From Manihot esculenta (lineage: Eukaryota > Streptophyta > Magnoliopsida > Malpighiales > Euphorbiaceae), in the NCBI RefSeq assembly GCF_001659605.2, contig NC_035164.2:1017001-1081000 (forward strand): a stretch of 64,000 nucleotides of DNA. Direction: 5' to 3'. How positions within the stretch are numbered: position 1 is the first letter of the stretch; every line of letters starts with the position of its first letter. Position numbers and translations under genes: made by a program. Below are positions 33,312 through 44,700 of this stretch, in pieces. Under the pieces are notes generated by a model, which saw only the letters and a list, made by a program, of their open reading frames with translations, was not told the origin of the DNA and did not search any database.

Positions 33312-35470
33312 TTATTTTTTCCCTTTTAATTTCCCAAAAATATGTTGCTTTCATTATTTATTTTTCAATTATAGCTAGTGGAGATGAGTGGATTTAACAA
33401 AGATTGTACTGTTGTTCTGTATCACATCATGATCATTATAATACATACTTCTAACAATTATTAGGGGGAATATCTATGAAACATTTTCAAAAAAATATAT
33501 ATATATATATAATATAACATGCCATATTCTAATAACATTCACACAAACCATCGTTTCATTATTTTTATATAGTTTAATAAGTAAAAATAAAAATGTCCTA
33601 ACAAGTATATAAAAAAGTTGCTCAATGCAAGAAACATATTAATCGTAGGCTGTAGAGAAAATTAATGTAAAAAAAATTTTAATCCTACTTAGCATATAAC
33701 GCTATCATCAATAAAAAAACATAATGACTGTACATAACACATTATCACAATAATCTTATAACATGAGAGGGTTTACTCTTCCAAGTTAAGCATAATAGGC
33801 ACTGAAATTACAGGAAAAACTTGCTTAGACTGAGTCTACATAGACTTGTTCCCTAGTGTCAAAACTCAACCAGCAATCAAGTCATAAACAAAAAGAGGAT
33901 CATAACGCCAGAAGAGATGATGGCTGCACAATCTAAAACAGAGTGAAATGTAGGTGACTTAATCCAGCAAAGAAATATTTTAGCACATATTTTCAAAGAT
34001 CACAGCAAGCAAGATTGTAAAGGTCTGAACCCACAAATGACCATTTAAGCAGACAGATCTTAACGGAAATTTCTATGCATACCCATCTAATAAATTTTAC
34101 TGATTTAAATTAAAATGTGGATCTACTATGAATTTAGCTAATATACCATCTACACTAGCGGGACTCGGTTTGATCAACTACGCAGCAAATGGCCATTTCC
34201 CACCCTCTCTAGCCACATATACAAGGAAGCCATCCTTCTATTCTGTCTAGTTCCCCACAGGCCACAAGAACCATTCAATTTTGTCTTTTGTAGGATTTAA
34301 TTTCTCTCTTATTCCTTGTTGAGGATAAGTGGGAGATTTTTTTTTTTTGGTCGAAGAATTGGGAGATCTGAAACATTAATGGAAACAATGTTGAATTCTG
34401 CTTCCAACCAAAACCAACAGAATCCACAAAGAGTCCCAACGTGTTATCTTCCCAGAACATTGAAACAACATAACAAGGTAGTTCCCAGATTGCTGAACAT
34501 TCCATCATTAACACTAAACCTATGTTTGATACATAGTAATGCAATGTAATGCAATCAAATTTTATATTAAGATTCAATAAATAATTTAATTACACTACCA
34601 AACATCGTATAAACTCATTTTTAACGCTAATGCTTTATGTATAAAGCAACCAGCAGATTACGAAAAATTAAATTGCTCCTAAAATAGGGTTTCCAAGACT
34701 GATAATTTTATTATAAGCGCTAAGAGGTTCAATATAGAAACATTCCAGAAAAGCACAATCAACCAGTAATGAGAAAACTCAAGTATTGAAACTTCATGTA
34801 GAACAAAGCTATTGTGGCAGTTCATTTGATCGATAAACTAACATATTTCCCCAAAATCTTCTCCTCAAACAAGCACTTTACCACAGCGAATAAACAAACA
34901 ATCAACCAAGCTTTCTTGCTTCAGTGGCTCAAAATGCACAGGAACAGCTCTTTCAGTTGCTAAATCAAGTGGAAGAAGGAAGATAATTGAAAGAAGAGAG
35001 CAAATGAGAAACTAAATCAATGGTGGATAGAAGTTTTCATTTCTCCTGAAACTAAACATAGTGAACCCCAAATCAAAGATGGAGAAAACACAAGTGACTA
35101 AAAGAAAAGAAGAGGGCACAAGAGACACTTACAGATGGGAAACAGGTGTGTGGGCTTCATCCTCGTGGCTGTCAGAGAAACTTACAAAAAAAATATTTGT
35201 AAAAAGTATTTTTCAGGTAACTTATTTTCCGCCTACAAGTGGAGGACTAATGGTGAATTACTTTTCACTGTTATTTAATTTTACCTACTAAACACAAAAG
35301 AAGTAACTGGATTGAAAAACTGAAGGGTAGGTATGTGATTTCACTCGCAAGTGAAATGCACTTTCCACCACTGATTTTCATTTCCCACTTCCCAAATAGA
35401 AGAAAGAAAGTAAATTCTCTATTTCTCCTACTTTCCCAATATCCAAACAGGCCGTAAGTTGGAGAAAGAG
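33312..35470 (-). other. Spacer between the ADT genes, partly transcript-like on the minus strand
   Basis: From about 33800 to 35200 the composition differs from ordinary AT-rich spacer. Read on the minus strand it is T-rich with plant-intron texture, and a strong donor (cccatct then gtaagtgtctc, exon side ending at 35133) follows an ATG-containing stretch. This could be the first exon and intron of an unrecognised or non-coding transcript, or a gene fragment carried in by a transposon. A short hAT-like piece with repeated gcaatgtaatgcaatc lies near 34540. I could assemble no protein. It has no counterpart upstream of ADT copy 1. Confidence 0.3.
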
Positions 35471-35671
35471 AGAGAGCCAACGCGGGGGTAGGTATGAGAT
35501 TGACCGAACCACCTCTCAAACACTTCACATATAAAAACCCCTTCACGCCCCTCTCTTTCTTCTCAGCTTGACGTTCCCTTCGTAGAGAACACCAAGCATA
35601 AAATCAAAACATAAACCTCTCCGTTCTTCCTATTATTAGAGTAATCGCAACCAAAACGCGCCGTTTCAACG
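35471..35671 (+). promoter_or_regulatory. Proximal promoter and leader of ADT copy 2
   Basis: A TATA box (catataaaaa, about 35528-35537) sits in a stretch almost identical to the copy 1 promoter, from gtaggtatgagattgacc through ccccttcacgcccctctc to agcttgacgttccctt. The TTGACC W-box-type motif is kept, but the distal sequence differs: an agagagagagag run precedes it and the ABRE-like site of copy 1 is missing. The distal differences could separate the expression of the two genes. Confidence 0.6.
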
Positions 35672-36976
35672 ATGCAGGCCATCTCCCCTTCCTCTCCCCT
35701 TAAGTCTTTAGTCCCAACTCGCCGTCGACTCGCCCGACTCACCCCCAACAAACTCATCCTCCATTGCATCTATCGGTCAGATTCTGTCCATTTCTCCAAC
35801 GGCGTTGGCTCCAGCCGAGCCGACTGGCAGAGCTCTTGCGCTATATTAGCCAGCAAAGTCGTTTCTCAACAGCAACCTACTGATATATCAGGTGGAGATT
35901 CAGTTGGCGGCGGCGGCGGCGGAGGTGACCATGTCGCTGCCGTCAATGGGCACAAGACTTCTATCGACCTTAATTTAATCCCTCTCAACAAAGGCTCTAC
36001 TGATGATGGCAACTCCAGTAATAATAAGCCCATGAAGCCGCTAACTATTACGGATCTCTCACCGGCTCCTATGCACGGTTCTCAGCTTCGCGTGGCGTAT
36101 CAGGGAGTTCCTGGCGCATATTCGGAGGCTGCAGCGGGGAAAGCTTATCCAAATTGTGAAGCCATCCCTTGTGATCAATTTGAGGTAGCTTTCCAGGCTG
36201 TGGAGCTGTGGATCGCAGATCGTGCGGTTTTACCGGTTGAAAATTCTCTTGGAGGATCTATTCACAGAAATTACGATTTGCTACTCCGTCATCGCCTCCA
36301 CATCGTCGGTGAAGTACAATTGCCAGTCCACCACTGTCTCTTAGCCCTCCCCGGCGTCCGCAAAGAGTACATTACTCGAGTGATCTCTCATCCTCAAGCA
36401 CTAGCACAATGCGAGCTTACGCTCACTAAACTGGGACTGCAGGCCGCCAGGGAGGCAGTAGACGACACGGCTGGAGCTGCAGAATACATAGCAGCCAACA
36501 ACCTCCGCGACACGGCGGCCATAGCAAGTGCACGCGCGGCGGAGTTGTACGGAATGCAGATATTGGCTGATGGAATCCAGGACGACTCAAGCAACGTAAC
36601 GCGATTCGTGATGCTGGCGCGTGAGCCGATAATCCCGCGCACGGACAGACCATTCAAGACAAGCATTGTGTTTGCACACGATAAGGGAACGAGCGTGCTT
36701 TTCAAGGTGCTATCGGCGTTCGCGTTCCGTAACATCAGCCTGACTAAGATAGAGTCGCGGCCGCATAGAAACCGCCCGATCAGGCTGGTCGACGATGCGA
36801 ATGTCGGCACGGCGAAGCACTTCGAGTACATGTTTTACGTGGATTTCGAAGCTTCAATGGCGGAGGTTAGGGCTCAGAACGCGTTGGCGGAGGTGCAGGA
36901 GTTCACATCTTTCTTGAGGGTGTTGGGTAGCTATCCTATGGACATGACTCCTTGGTGCCCATCGAGGGGAGATTAG
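35672..36976 (+). CDS. Arogenate/prephenate dehydratase, ADT3-like, copy 2
   Basis: This 434-residue intronless paralogue of copy 1 lies 3.8 kb downstream in the same direction and has the same plastid enzyme role in phenylalanine synthesis. The mature parts are nearly the same, with the dehydratase domain ([35 protein letters not shown]) and ACT domain ([15 protein letters not shown]) intact. The transit-peptide and linker region differs more, with a Gly-rich insertion around residues 76-86 (VGGGGGGGD) and extra residues near 112-116. Residue 368 is Arg where copy 1 has Cys, just after the phenylalanine-binding ESRPHR motif. Both frames are open with family-standard length, so both are probably functional. 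Similarity extends into the promoter and about 300 bases of 3' flank, marking a segmental tandem duplication. Confidence 0.95.
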   Translation: MQAISPSSPLKSLVPTRRRLARLTPNKLILHCIYRSDSVHFSNGVGSSRADWQSSCAILASKVVSQQQPTDISGGDSVGGGGGGGDHVAAVNGHKTSIDLNLIPLNKGSTDDGNSSNNKPMKPLTITDLSPAPMHGSQLRVAYQGVPGAYSEAAAGKAYPNCEAIPCDQFEVAFQAVELWIADRAVLPVENSLGGSIHRNYDLLLRHRLHIVGEVQLPVHHCLLALPGVRKEYITRVISHPQALAQCELTLTKLGLQAAREAVDDTAGAAEYIAANNLRDTAAIASARAAELYGMQILADGIQDDSSNVTRFVMLAREPIIPRTDRPFKTSIVFAHDKGTSVLFKVLSAFAFRNISLTKIESRPHRNRPIRLVDDANVGTAKHFEYMFYVDFEASMAEVRAQNALAEVQEFTSFLRVLGSYPMDMTPWCPSRGD

Positions 36977-38600
36977 CAAAACCCACCAATAGAAAATTCC
37001 AGAAAAAAAAATCCCTTAAAAGTGTATTATTTGCAAAAAAACAAAGGGTAACTGGTTTTTTTTGGAATTTTTTAAATTATTTTATGTTTGGAATTTTTAA
37101 TTCAATGGATGAAAATTTGTTGGGGTAAATATTTAAAATTAAAAATAGTTGTGGGTGTAATGTGTAAGAATGTAAATTACCATTTAGCCCTCCATCTTAT
37201 CGTTGGACCTTTCTATGTCATGTAACGTGAGGACACCCTTTCAAGCAGAAGAGATGTGAAAAGGAATATATTTTTTTCATGCAATTTTTTAATTTATTTT
37301 ACCTTATTTGAATTTTAAATCTAAAATTTGACACTCTTGAAAATATTGTTTATATAATTATTTCTTTTTCTTAAAAATATTATTTTTTAATTAAAAATTA
37401 GAGATCGAAAAAATAAAATTTAAAATCTCTCGAATTTATTGAAATACACTTATTATCAAATTAAATATGTAATTGCTTAAAAATATTATTCCTTGTTTAG
37501 TTTATACATACTCAACTCTTATTTAAGATTAAAAAAATGATACTAATATAAATAAATATAACAATTCTTTCAATGTATATACATATTACTCTGTTAACAA
37601 TTAAATATATTTATGTGATCTAATTATTTTAAAAATAAATACTTTATTTTTTAACATATAGCCAATTATTCAATAGTTACTACTTTGGTCTTATAATAAC
37701 TGCTTTTTATATGTATGTTTTTATTAATTTTTTAATTATTTATTATTAATATGTTAAAAATATGATATTTTAGATAAATTATTATAATTTTTTAAAATTG
37801 ACATTATTAATTAATTTTATTAATATGAGCGTATAAACCTTAAATAAGAGTCATTACAAAACAGAAGTAGTATCTTTGAAAAAAAAAATTCTAGTATTTG
37901 TTGTTTTTACTTTTCAATGCACGTGAATGTAAACTTGGTTGGCGGCCTTTCATGTTTTTGCATTTAAGTCATTTTCTGTTATAATTTTATTTTTCAATGT
38001 TATGCATTATGAAAATAAATTTGTTTAGACCTACCCTCACTAAAGACAAAATTACAGTTTAAGTTAGTTGATTAAAAATTTTTGTTTGAAATAAAAAAAT
38101 TTTAAAATTTTTTAATTTAAAAATTTTACATTAATAATTTTATAATAATTTATTTGAATTCTTTTTTTATAAAATCATCCTATCAAAATGAGGAGTAAAA
38201 ATATATATTTTCTGAAAATTATACTTCCCAAGGAATAGATAATTTTAAACTAAATAAGACTTTATTCTTAAATTTGTGGGAATTAAAGAATTTTATAATA
38301 TATCTTCAGTTATGTTTGGTAAAACATATATTGTCTGGTTTGATTTAAGAATTTATTTAAAATAAATTAGTTTATTGACTTTTTATAACAATTTTATTAT
38401 TTTAGAATAAAATAATTAAATTTATTTATTTTAAAATTTTTTTAATATTTATTTATTATAGTCATAGTTAAAAGTATTTATGAATTAATACTGATACATT
38501 ATTTATTTAATTAATAGTAACTTGTAAGGATATGTTAATTTGGTGCATTTATAATAAATATTTTTAAAATAATCCTCATCAATAAATGAATGAAGCTGTC
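36977..38600. other. 3' UTR of ADT copy 2 and AT-rich spacer
   Basis: The first 300 bases share 3' UTR similarity with copy 1 (ttagcaaaacccaccaatag; agaagagatgtgaaaagg). After about 37280 the DNA is featureless AT-rich sequence that lacks a counterpart downstream of copy 1, so it is probably inserted or expanded. Confidence 0.5.
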
Positions 38601-38732
38601 AAGTTATATAATTACTTGCACTCTGAGGCTTAGCCTGGTGGAAAGTGCATCCTTGTAGCCTTGTGAGGTCAAAGGTTCTACTCCCCTATCCCTATTTAAA
38701 AAAAAAAAAAAAAAAGTTATATAATTACTTGA
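38601..38732 (+). mobile_element. tRNA-derived SINE with 18-bp target-site duplication
   Basis: An identical 18-mer, aagttatataattacttg, occurs at 38601-38618 and 38715-38732. Between them is a 96-base body with an A-box-like tagcctggtggaaagtg, a B-box-like ggttctactcc about 30 bases on, and a terminal run of about 17 A. This is the full anatomy of a short plant SINE copied by a LINE reverse transcriptase. The perfect duplication and long A-tail suggest a recent insertion. It lies between ADT copy 2 and its displaced 3' flank. Confidence 0.88.
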
Positions 38733-40904
38733 CAGCCACATAGTTTGGAACCTTCTATAATTAGTATTTTTTTTTTTAAATGAAAATCGAGAATTCGGAG
38801 AATTCTTATACTAATAGACTAAACCTATAAATATATAATTAGTATAAAAATTAAAATAATATATTTAATATTATTTTTAGACGAATATAATATAATTATT
38901 AGTACTCCAATTATATTTAGTATTATTTTTAGATGAATATAATATAATTATGACTTTATATAAAAATAAATTTAATAATCATTATATTAAATAATTTTAT
39001 AAAAATTTGTGTAAAATTAAATTAAAATATATTTAATAAATATGCGAATATATATCTAAGTATTTAATATAATATGATGTTTAAGCTATGCTTTTCAAAA
39101 ATTTAAACTATTATTTTGCAATGAATGATTAATAATATTAATGCAAAAGTATAATGCGAACTTATACTTCATTAATGAGAAATAGTTTGTTTTTCAAAAA
39201 ATATTACAAATTATATATTTGTTTTAAACAAGGGAAAAAGAAAAAGAAAAGAAAAGACATGTCTTGGGATCCATTAAAGAAATAGATTTGGGAGCAACTT
39301 GCTGGAAATCATACTTATTACGCTTGCTCACCAACCGTTCGAGAAAAGTTCTAACTTAAAGTATTGATAATAGCAAGTCAAGCTATGTAATGTAGCATTT
39401 CAATTTCCTATTTCTTTGTTTATTACTTTTACACTAAGCAACTTCTTAAATATATCTGGACTAGACACTAAGAATATTTATTTTACAGAAAAATTTAAAA
39501 GATTTAATCAATAAAAAATTTGATTCAAAAAAAAATCAATAAAAAATATTTTTTTAATTAAAGACAATGAGCTATTTAAAAAATAATAATTTTTTATTAA
39601 AAAAAGCAAATTATTTTTTCTATATCGAAATTTTAGTTAAAATTTTTATATATAAATTTATTAATAAATTTTATTTTTTAAATTAAAATTAAGTAATAAA
39701 AAAATTATATTGTTAGAAAATATTTTTTATATAAAATATTTTTTAAATATAAATTATTTTCTATAAAAATAAATAAAATATACTTCAATAAAATAATTTA
39801 TTTTTTATTGTTTAATTTTAATTTAAAAATAAAATATATTAATAAATTTATATATAAAAGTCTTGAATTTAAAGGTGTGATTATCTCTTTCCAACAAAAT
39901 TATTTTTCTTAAAATAATTTATTTTTTTCTTTAAATAGGAAAATGTTTTCTATTAATTAATTTTTTTTAATACTTCAAATGCTAAAAAATATAAATAATA
40001 TTTTCTTAAAAAATAATTTTATTAAAACAAAAGGAAACAAAAGGAGTCTGAAATTTAGATTAGATATTAAGTTACACATGAAATTCAATATTCATGTATT
40101 TTTGTTAAATCTACTTCCACAATGTATGACGGAAAACTATTTTATAAGATATCATATTTTATAAGATATCATAATAGTTTATATTTGAAATGATAAAAGA
40201 TTTATTTTCTATTGAGTTGGTTGAATTTTTTACGCCACACGTTACCGTTAAAATATAGAATTTAGCAAATTTTATTACTTATATAATTACGAGATCTCTT
40301 ATTTATTAATAGGTATCAGTTGAATTTCTAAGAAAATTATTAACTAACACAATCTCAAATTATTTTTTTACACTCATATTTTATAATAAATTATTGACTT
40401 TAAGTACTGAAATTACTGCTCGCAGACGGCAACCATCTTACTCTCTCTTTTTTAGAAATTGACCAATAATTTTTTAGTTCATTTTCAACCACATCACATA
40501 ATACCATTATATATATATATCTATATCTCTTTTCTATCTCTTATTTTGTTTACATATAAATTTTAAAATTCAATATATCATAATTAATTTAAATAAATGA
40601 GTGTTATGATTAGTGATTTAATAGTTGATTAAATAAAATTGAGAATTTAATTTTAAATAGAGTAAATATTCGTTAGTAGTATTTTATTTTTTTATAAATT
40701 AATTTAATACAAATAAAATTTAATTTCAGCTCAGATGGTCTAAATATAATTGTAATTATAAAAAAATCCAAACAAAATACTAAAAAAAAGGAGAATGAAC
40801 AAAAAGTGGATTCCCATAATACAGTTACAACACATAAACAAACAAAGTTGTATGATTAATTAACAACAAATTAAAACTTGATTATTATATTTATAAAGAA
40901 AGAG
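38733..40904. other. AT-rich spacer, no gene
   Basis: I see only low-complexity AT-rich DNA with short TA repeats (for example atatatatatat near 40510). The 61-codon open frame at 39979 is Lys/Asn/Phe-rich, as expected by chance in such DNA, and has no recognisable features. Confidence 0.55.
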
Positions 40905-41140
40905 TGATGAGAATAATGGAGATTAAGAAAACTTAATTAAAAGTGTTAATGATGAGATTAAAAATAGGAGGATTAGCAAATAAAGGGGTTGGTAAGAGAA
41001 GAGAAGAGGAGAGTGATGTGGTAGGTGAAGAGCGTTTTAGTGGTTGAAACCTAAGCCTATCAATTCCTTATTATTAGTGACGCCATGTCTTAGCTCTCGC
41101 TGACGCACACCGTCGGCAATTCCTAATCAAATCCCTTTCT
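40905..41140 (+). repeat. Duplicated flank block D', downstream of ADT copy 2
   Basis: This is the partner of 33100-33311. Matching words in order are ggggttggtaag, gagaggagagtg, ggtaggtgaag, gttttagtggttgaaa and ggcaattcctaatcaaatc. It contains an extra insert (ctattattagtgacgcc and following, to gacgcacaccgtc) absent from the first block. No reading frame is seen. Confidence 0.7.
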
Positions 41141-41665
41141 ATTTATTTTAAATTATTACTATATTATTATTTCAATAATAATTTTATAATTATTGCTATA
41201 ATATTAATATATAAACTCCAAAATCTATTAATATTTATAAATGTCTATCTTATAAACAAAGGCTTATTGTGAAAAAATAAATTAAAGGACCTCAGTTGAG
41301 TCAATTTTTTAAAATTATTTAATTTTTACATTTTTTAAGTAGATCTATTGAAGATTTCAAGGAAAAAAATAGATTTACCGAACTAAAATATTAAATATAC
41401 TATTAATAAGAACGTTGAAATGGACGTATGGAATAAATCTTAGCATTTTTTAATAAAATATAAAATCTTTATTGAATTTTAATAGAAAAAACTTTGTTTG
41501 TATTATGGTTCTTTTTTATTTAAAAATTAAGAAATAAATTATAAAAATTATTTTTATAATATTTAATTAATTATTACCAAAATATTTAGCAATCACTAAA
41601 ATAATTAATCGATAGTAAAAGAGTCACGGTTGTTAATTAAAAAAACTAATTATACTTCCAGCATG

Positions 41666-42072
41666 TGTTAGGGTCCTAGAATTTTAGGAATCAAAACTGT
41701 AATTTTTCAACAATAGAGTTTTTAAGAAATAATATTGGGATAAATTAGTATAAAATAAAAGTAAGTTAAGTGCCGTATCAGATTTCTATAATTGTCTTTA
41801 GATTATTTATTTAGAGGGTTATGTCATATGAGACATATTGATGTCTTCTCCTGTCACAAGTCAAGTCGTTTCTAAAATTCTTTATGGGGAGTGACTAATC
41901 GCCCACCAACAGGAACTGGGCCCAGTTGACTACCGTAGGCCTACGAAAATTTTGAGCTGTGCCTTCACTCCTTGTAGATCGTCCCCTATCTATAAAGGAG
42001 GTGAGAATTATTATAACGATGATATCAATGAAAAATTACAATTTTAATTCCTGAAATTTTAGGACCCTAACA
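41666..42072 (+). mobile_element. Probable solo LTR with unusually long terminal inverted repeats
   Basis: The 407-base element begins TGTTAGGGTCCTAGAATTTT and ends so that its reverse complement begins TGTTAGGGTCCTAAAATTTC; about 28 of the first 31 bases match. Inside it has LTR-like architecture: U3, a TATA-like cctatctataaagg near 41986, then a short downstream segment. A TG...CA outline supports an LTR, while the roughly 31-base inverted ends would also fit a small DNA transposon. No clean target duplication is visible (gcatg on the left, caatg on the right). Confidence 0.6.
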
Positions 42073-42359
42073 CAATGCATTATAAAACAAGTAAGAACAT
42101 ATAGATTTATCAATATAAATAAAATTAACAATTAAAAATTAAATCACATGTTTACACATGACAATTAAAAAATATATATATATATATTTTTCATGTGATA
42201 AAATTTAATCTACACATGATCATTACATTAACTTATTATTCTCTCAATTATTTAATTTATTTTGATCAGAATATGAAATTTAATAAGAAAAAAAAATTTA
42301 ACTACATTAAATTATTATTCTTGAAATTATTTAATTTATTTTTGTCAGAATAAGAAAAA

Positions 42360-43215
42360 AAATTGTTGGTGGTTGGTAAACCGTGCTCATAATACTGAAA
42401 CCCAATGTGAACACACGGCCAGGGATCGCCCACTAATAATAATAGTAGATTATTATTATTCCTTGCCAACCTTGTTTATTTATTTAAAATGTTGCGCCTA
42501 CACAAACCTAATCTAATAATCTTATTTTAATAAGATTTAATTATTTAAAAGTTAAATAATTGTATACAAAAAAATTAAATAATTTTAATTTTATATTATC
42601 AGAAATTATAAAATACAACTAAAAAAATTAGACATTTTAATTTTGAAATTATTAAAATTTTAAGTATTTAAAAATATCATCTAATTTAAATATCAACAAC
42701 TAAAATGTTAGTGTTTTTATAAAAAAATATATTAAAAAATAATTTTTAATAATTTTTTTAAAATTAATAGCCAATTCAATGTATATTTAAAAATCCATTG
42801 GAGTGATCGGTTAGTTCTCTACAGGACTAAATGAATTTTTTCCTTTTAAAAAAATTCTTTCCATTAAATTTGTTAGTATTTCAACAAATTAATATTGTTA
42901 GATCTCTTTAACTTTATCAATTTTAAAAATTAGTTCTTACTTTTTAAAATTTCATTAAAACGCTTTTATATTTTATTAAATTAAAACGTTAATTTTTTCT
43001 AAAGAAAATTAAAATAACAAATAAAATTAATTTAAAAGAAAAAAAACTTGAAAAAGGGAAGGAAGGGAGACATAGCTTAGAAAGAAGAAGATGCCATCAA
43101 AGGGAACAAAGAACTTAGAAAGATTCTTTAAATTAAAAATGCCATTCAAAGTCAATATTGATCTCTTGACCAATCACCACACTAATCCTTCACCCACTTT
43201 TTGGATGTTTGTATC
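42360..43215 (+). repeat. Duplicated flank block U', downstream of ADT copy 2
   Basis: This is the partner of block U at 28300-29835 upstream of ADT copy 1. The shared words are ttgttggtggttggtaaa, cccaatgtgaacacac, attattattccttgcc, gaaagattc, attcaaagtc and tcttgaccaatcaccacac, in the same order and orientation. No ADT gene follows it, although one follows block U, so it may be the stump of a third array member. Confidence 0.65.
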
Positions 43216-43319
43216 TTATCATTTTTTTTTTCAATTATTTTGAATTATAGGTAACATTTTATTAAAAATTGTCTTTTTTTAGTGTTAAAGTTAATGGTAA
43301 TAATATTTTAATTTTGATC

Positions 43320-43740
43320 ATTGCCGGACTTTCCTCACCAGATAACGAAATCTAGCTCTAAAAGTTTCTCAAGCCACACGAACGTAAATTGGCCAACATC
43401 GCCTGATGAGCCCTGCAATGAGAGACCGACCGTATTGATTACATGTACGTACCTATCCATAAAAAGTCTAATCTGTTGATGTAATATAAGATAAGGGAAA
43501 TTAGTCCAGTTATTTCACAGTTCTATCAATATGTGTGGCGAGATAATTAAATGACCGCCTGGCGTAGAGAGATATTCTAATACATCCATACGTACAGATC
43601 TGAGTGACAGAAATAGATAATTCTATAATAGAGAAGCTATTAGATATCACTAGTGGATAAAAGAAAAAATATAAAAACAAGGAACGAGATCTCTCATAAA
43701 TCTTATTTTATAAATATCAGAATATCAAATTTAATAACAA
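43320..43740 (+). mobile_element. Degraded LTR fragment
   Basis: A patch of more balanced composition contains aattaaatgaccgcctgg, catccatacgtacagatctg and agtgacagaaatag, diverged versions of phrases in the LTR-like element near 6570-6640 and the pair at 16642-17905. It is therefore the same broad LTR family. There is no coding content. Confidence 0.5.
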
Positions 43741-44607
43741 TCGCCTTTTAATATTTTATTTTTTAAACTAGCTGCCTATTTTAGTAATATATTTTTTAAA
43801 ATTTAATTAATTAGTCAATTTTTTTATATGACATGTACTGAATAATAATATTTTTCAATTTGAAATTAGATTTCGTTCTGTTTCATTTGAATTTCAGCTG
43901 ATGCTCGGTATTTTCCCTTTTTTCATAAATTTTAACATTTTATTTAGAATTATTACTATGTTATGAAATTACTTATCATTAATTATAGCAAAAAAGAAAG
44001 ATAATTATTTAAAAATTGTGTATTTTTTAGTAGAAAATAATTGGTGAAAGATTAGAAAATGGGAAATGAATGACAATAATAGGAAATTTGTGATTATTGT
44101 AAACCAAACTTTTTATTGATTCTAAAGATATGGCCTTCAAGGTTTGATTTATGTCGTTTTTGACTGAGGATTATCATCTTAGTGGCTAATAGTAAAATGA
44201 GTAAACTAATATCTCAGCACTTTGGAGGGTTTTGCCTACTTAGATGAATTTTACTTGTATTATTTTTTTTCTTTAATTAAATAAAAAACATATTGTAGAG
44301 TGTCTGGTTTTTTAGAAAAGAAAACTCCTTGTTTTATTAATTTTTTATTTTAAAATTTATAATTTAATTTATATTAAAATAATATTTATAATATCGGCAG
44401 TATTAATAAATTATGATAACTTTTAAATATTTTTAAAAATATCGATATAAAAATTATATTATAATAGAAATAAATAAAATTAGAAAATATATTTTTAAAT
44501 TATTAATTATATTTTATTTATCATATCAATAATTTTTTATAATGTAAAAAAATTATCAATAACGTATTTTTTAAATATTTTTGAATAAAATAAAACAACA
44601 AAAGCTT
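43741..44607. other. AT-rich spacer, no gene
   Basis: No supported gene or element. An ADT gene would be expected near 43800-44500 by analogy with block U and copy 1, but no trace of ADT coding sequence is readable on either strand. Confidence 0.5.
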
Positions 44608-44613
44608 AAAAAA
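44608..44613 (-). terminator. RNA polymerase III terminator of the tRNA-Leu gene
   Basis: Six T on the minus strand lie seven bases beyond the end of the tRNA-Leu gene, the standard Pol III stop signal. Confidence 0.8.
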
Positions 44614-44620
44614 GAGAGCT

Positions 44621-44627
44621 GTTGAGA

Positions 44628-44660
<33 letters not shown>

Positions 44661-44700
44661 ACCTTAATCTGGCGCCTTAGACCAACTCGGCCATCTCAAC
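44621..44700 (-). tRNA. tRNA-Leu, anticodon AAG
   Basis: The 80-base minus-strand gene folds as a class II tRNA. It has a perfect seven-pair acceptor stem (GTTGAGA with TCTCAAC), a D arm starting TGGCCGAGTTGG (A box), an anticodon arm CCAGA-TTAAGGT-TCTGG giving anticodon AAG for CUU codons, a variable arm TCCGAAAGGGC, and a T arm GTGGG-TTCAAAT-CCCAC (B box). There is no intron. The upstream end reads gcaagcaa, supplying the CAA motif favoured at plant tRNA starts. A T-run terminator follows. It looks fully functional and is nuclear in type. Confidence 0.96.

Noticed and set aside
39979..40164. 61-codon open frame
   Set aside because: Its Lys/Asn/Phe/Leu composition is what AT-rich random DNA gives, with no flanking gene signals.
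43741..44607. A third ADT gene or pseudogene after block U'
   Set aside because: I looked for the conserved dehydratase and ACT words on both strands and found none; the DNA is AT-rich spacer.
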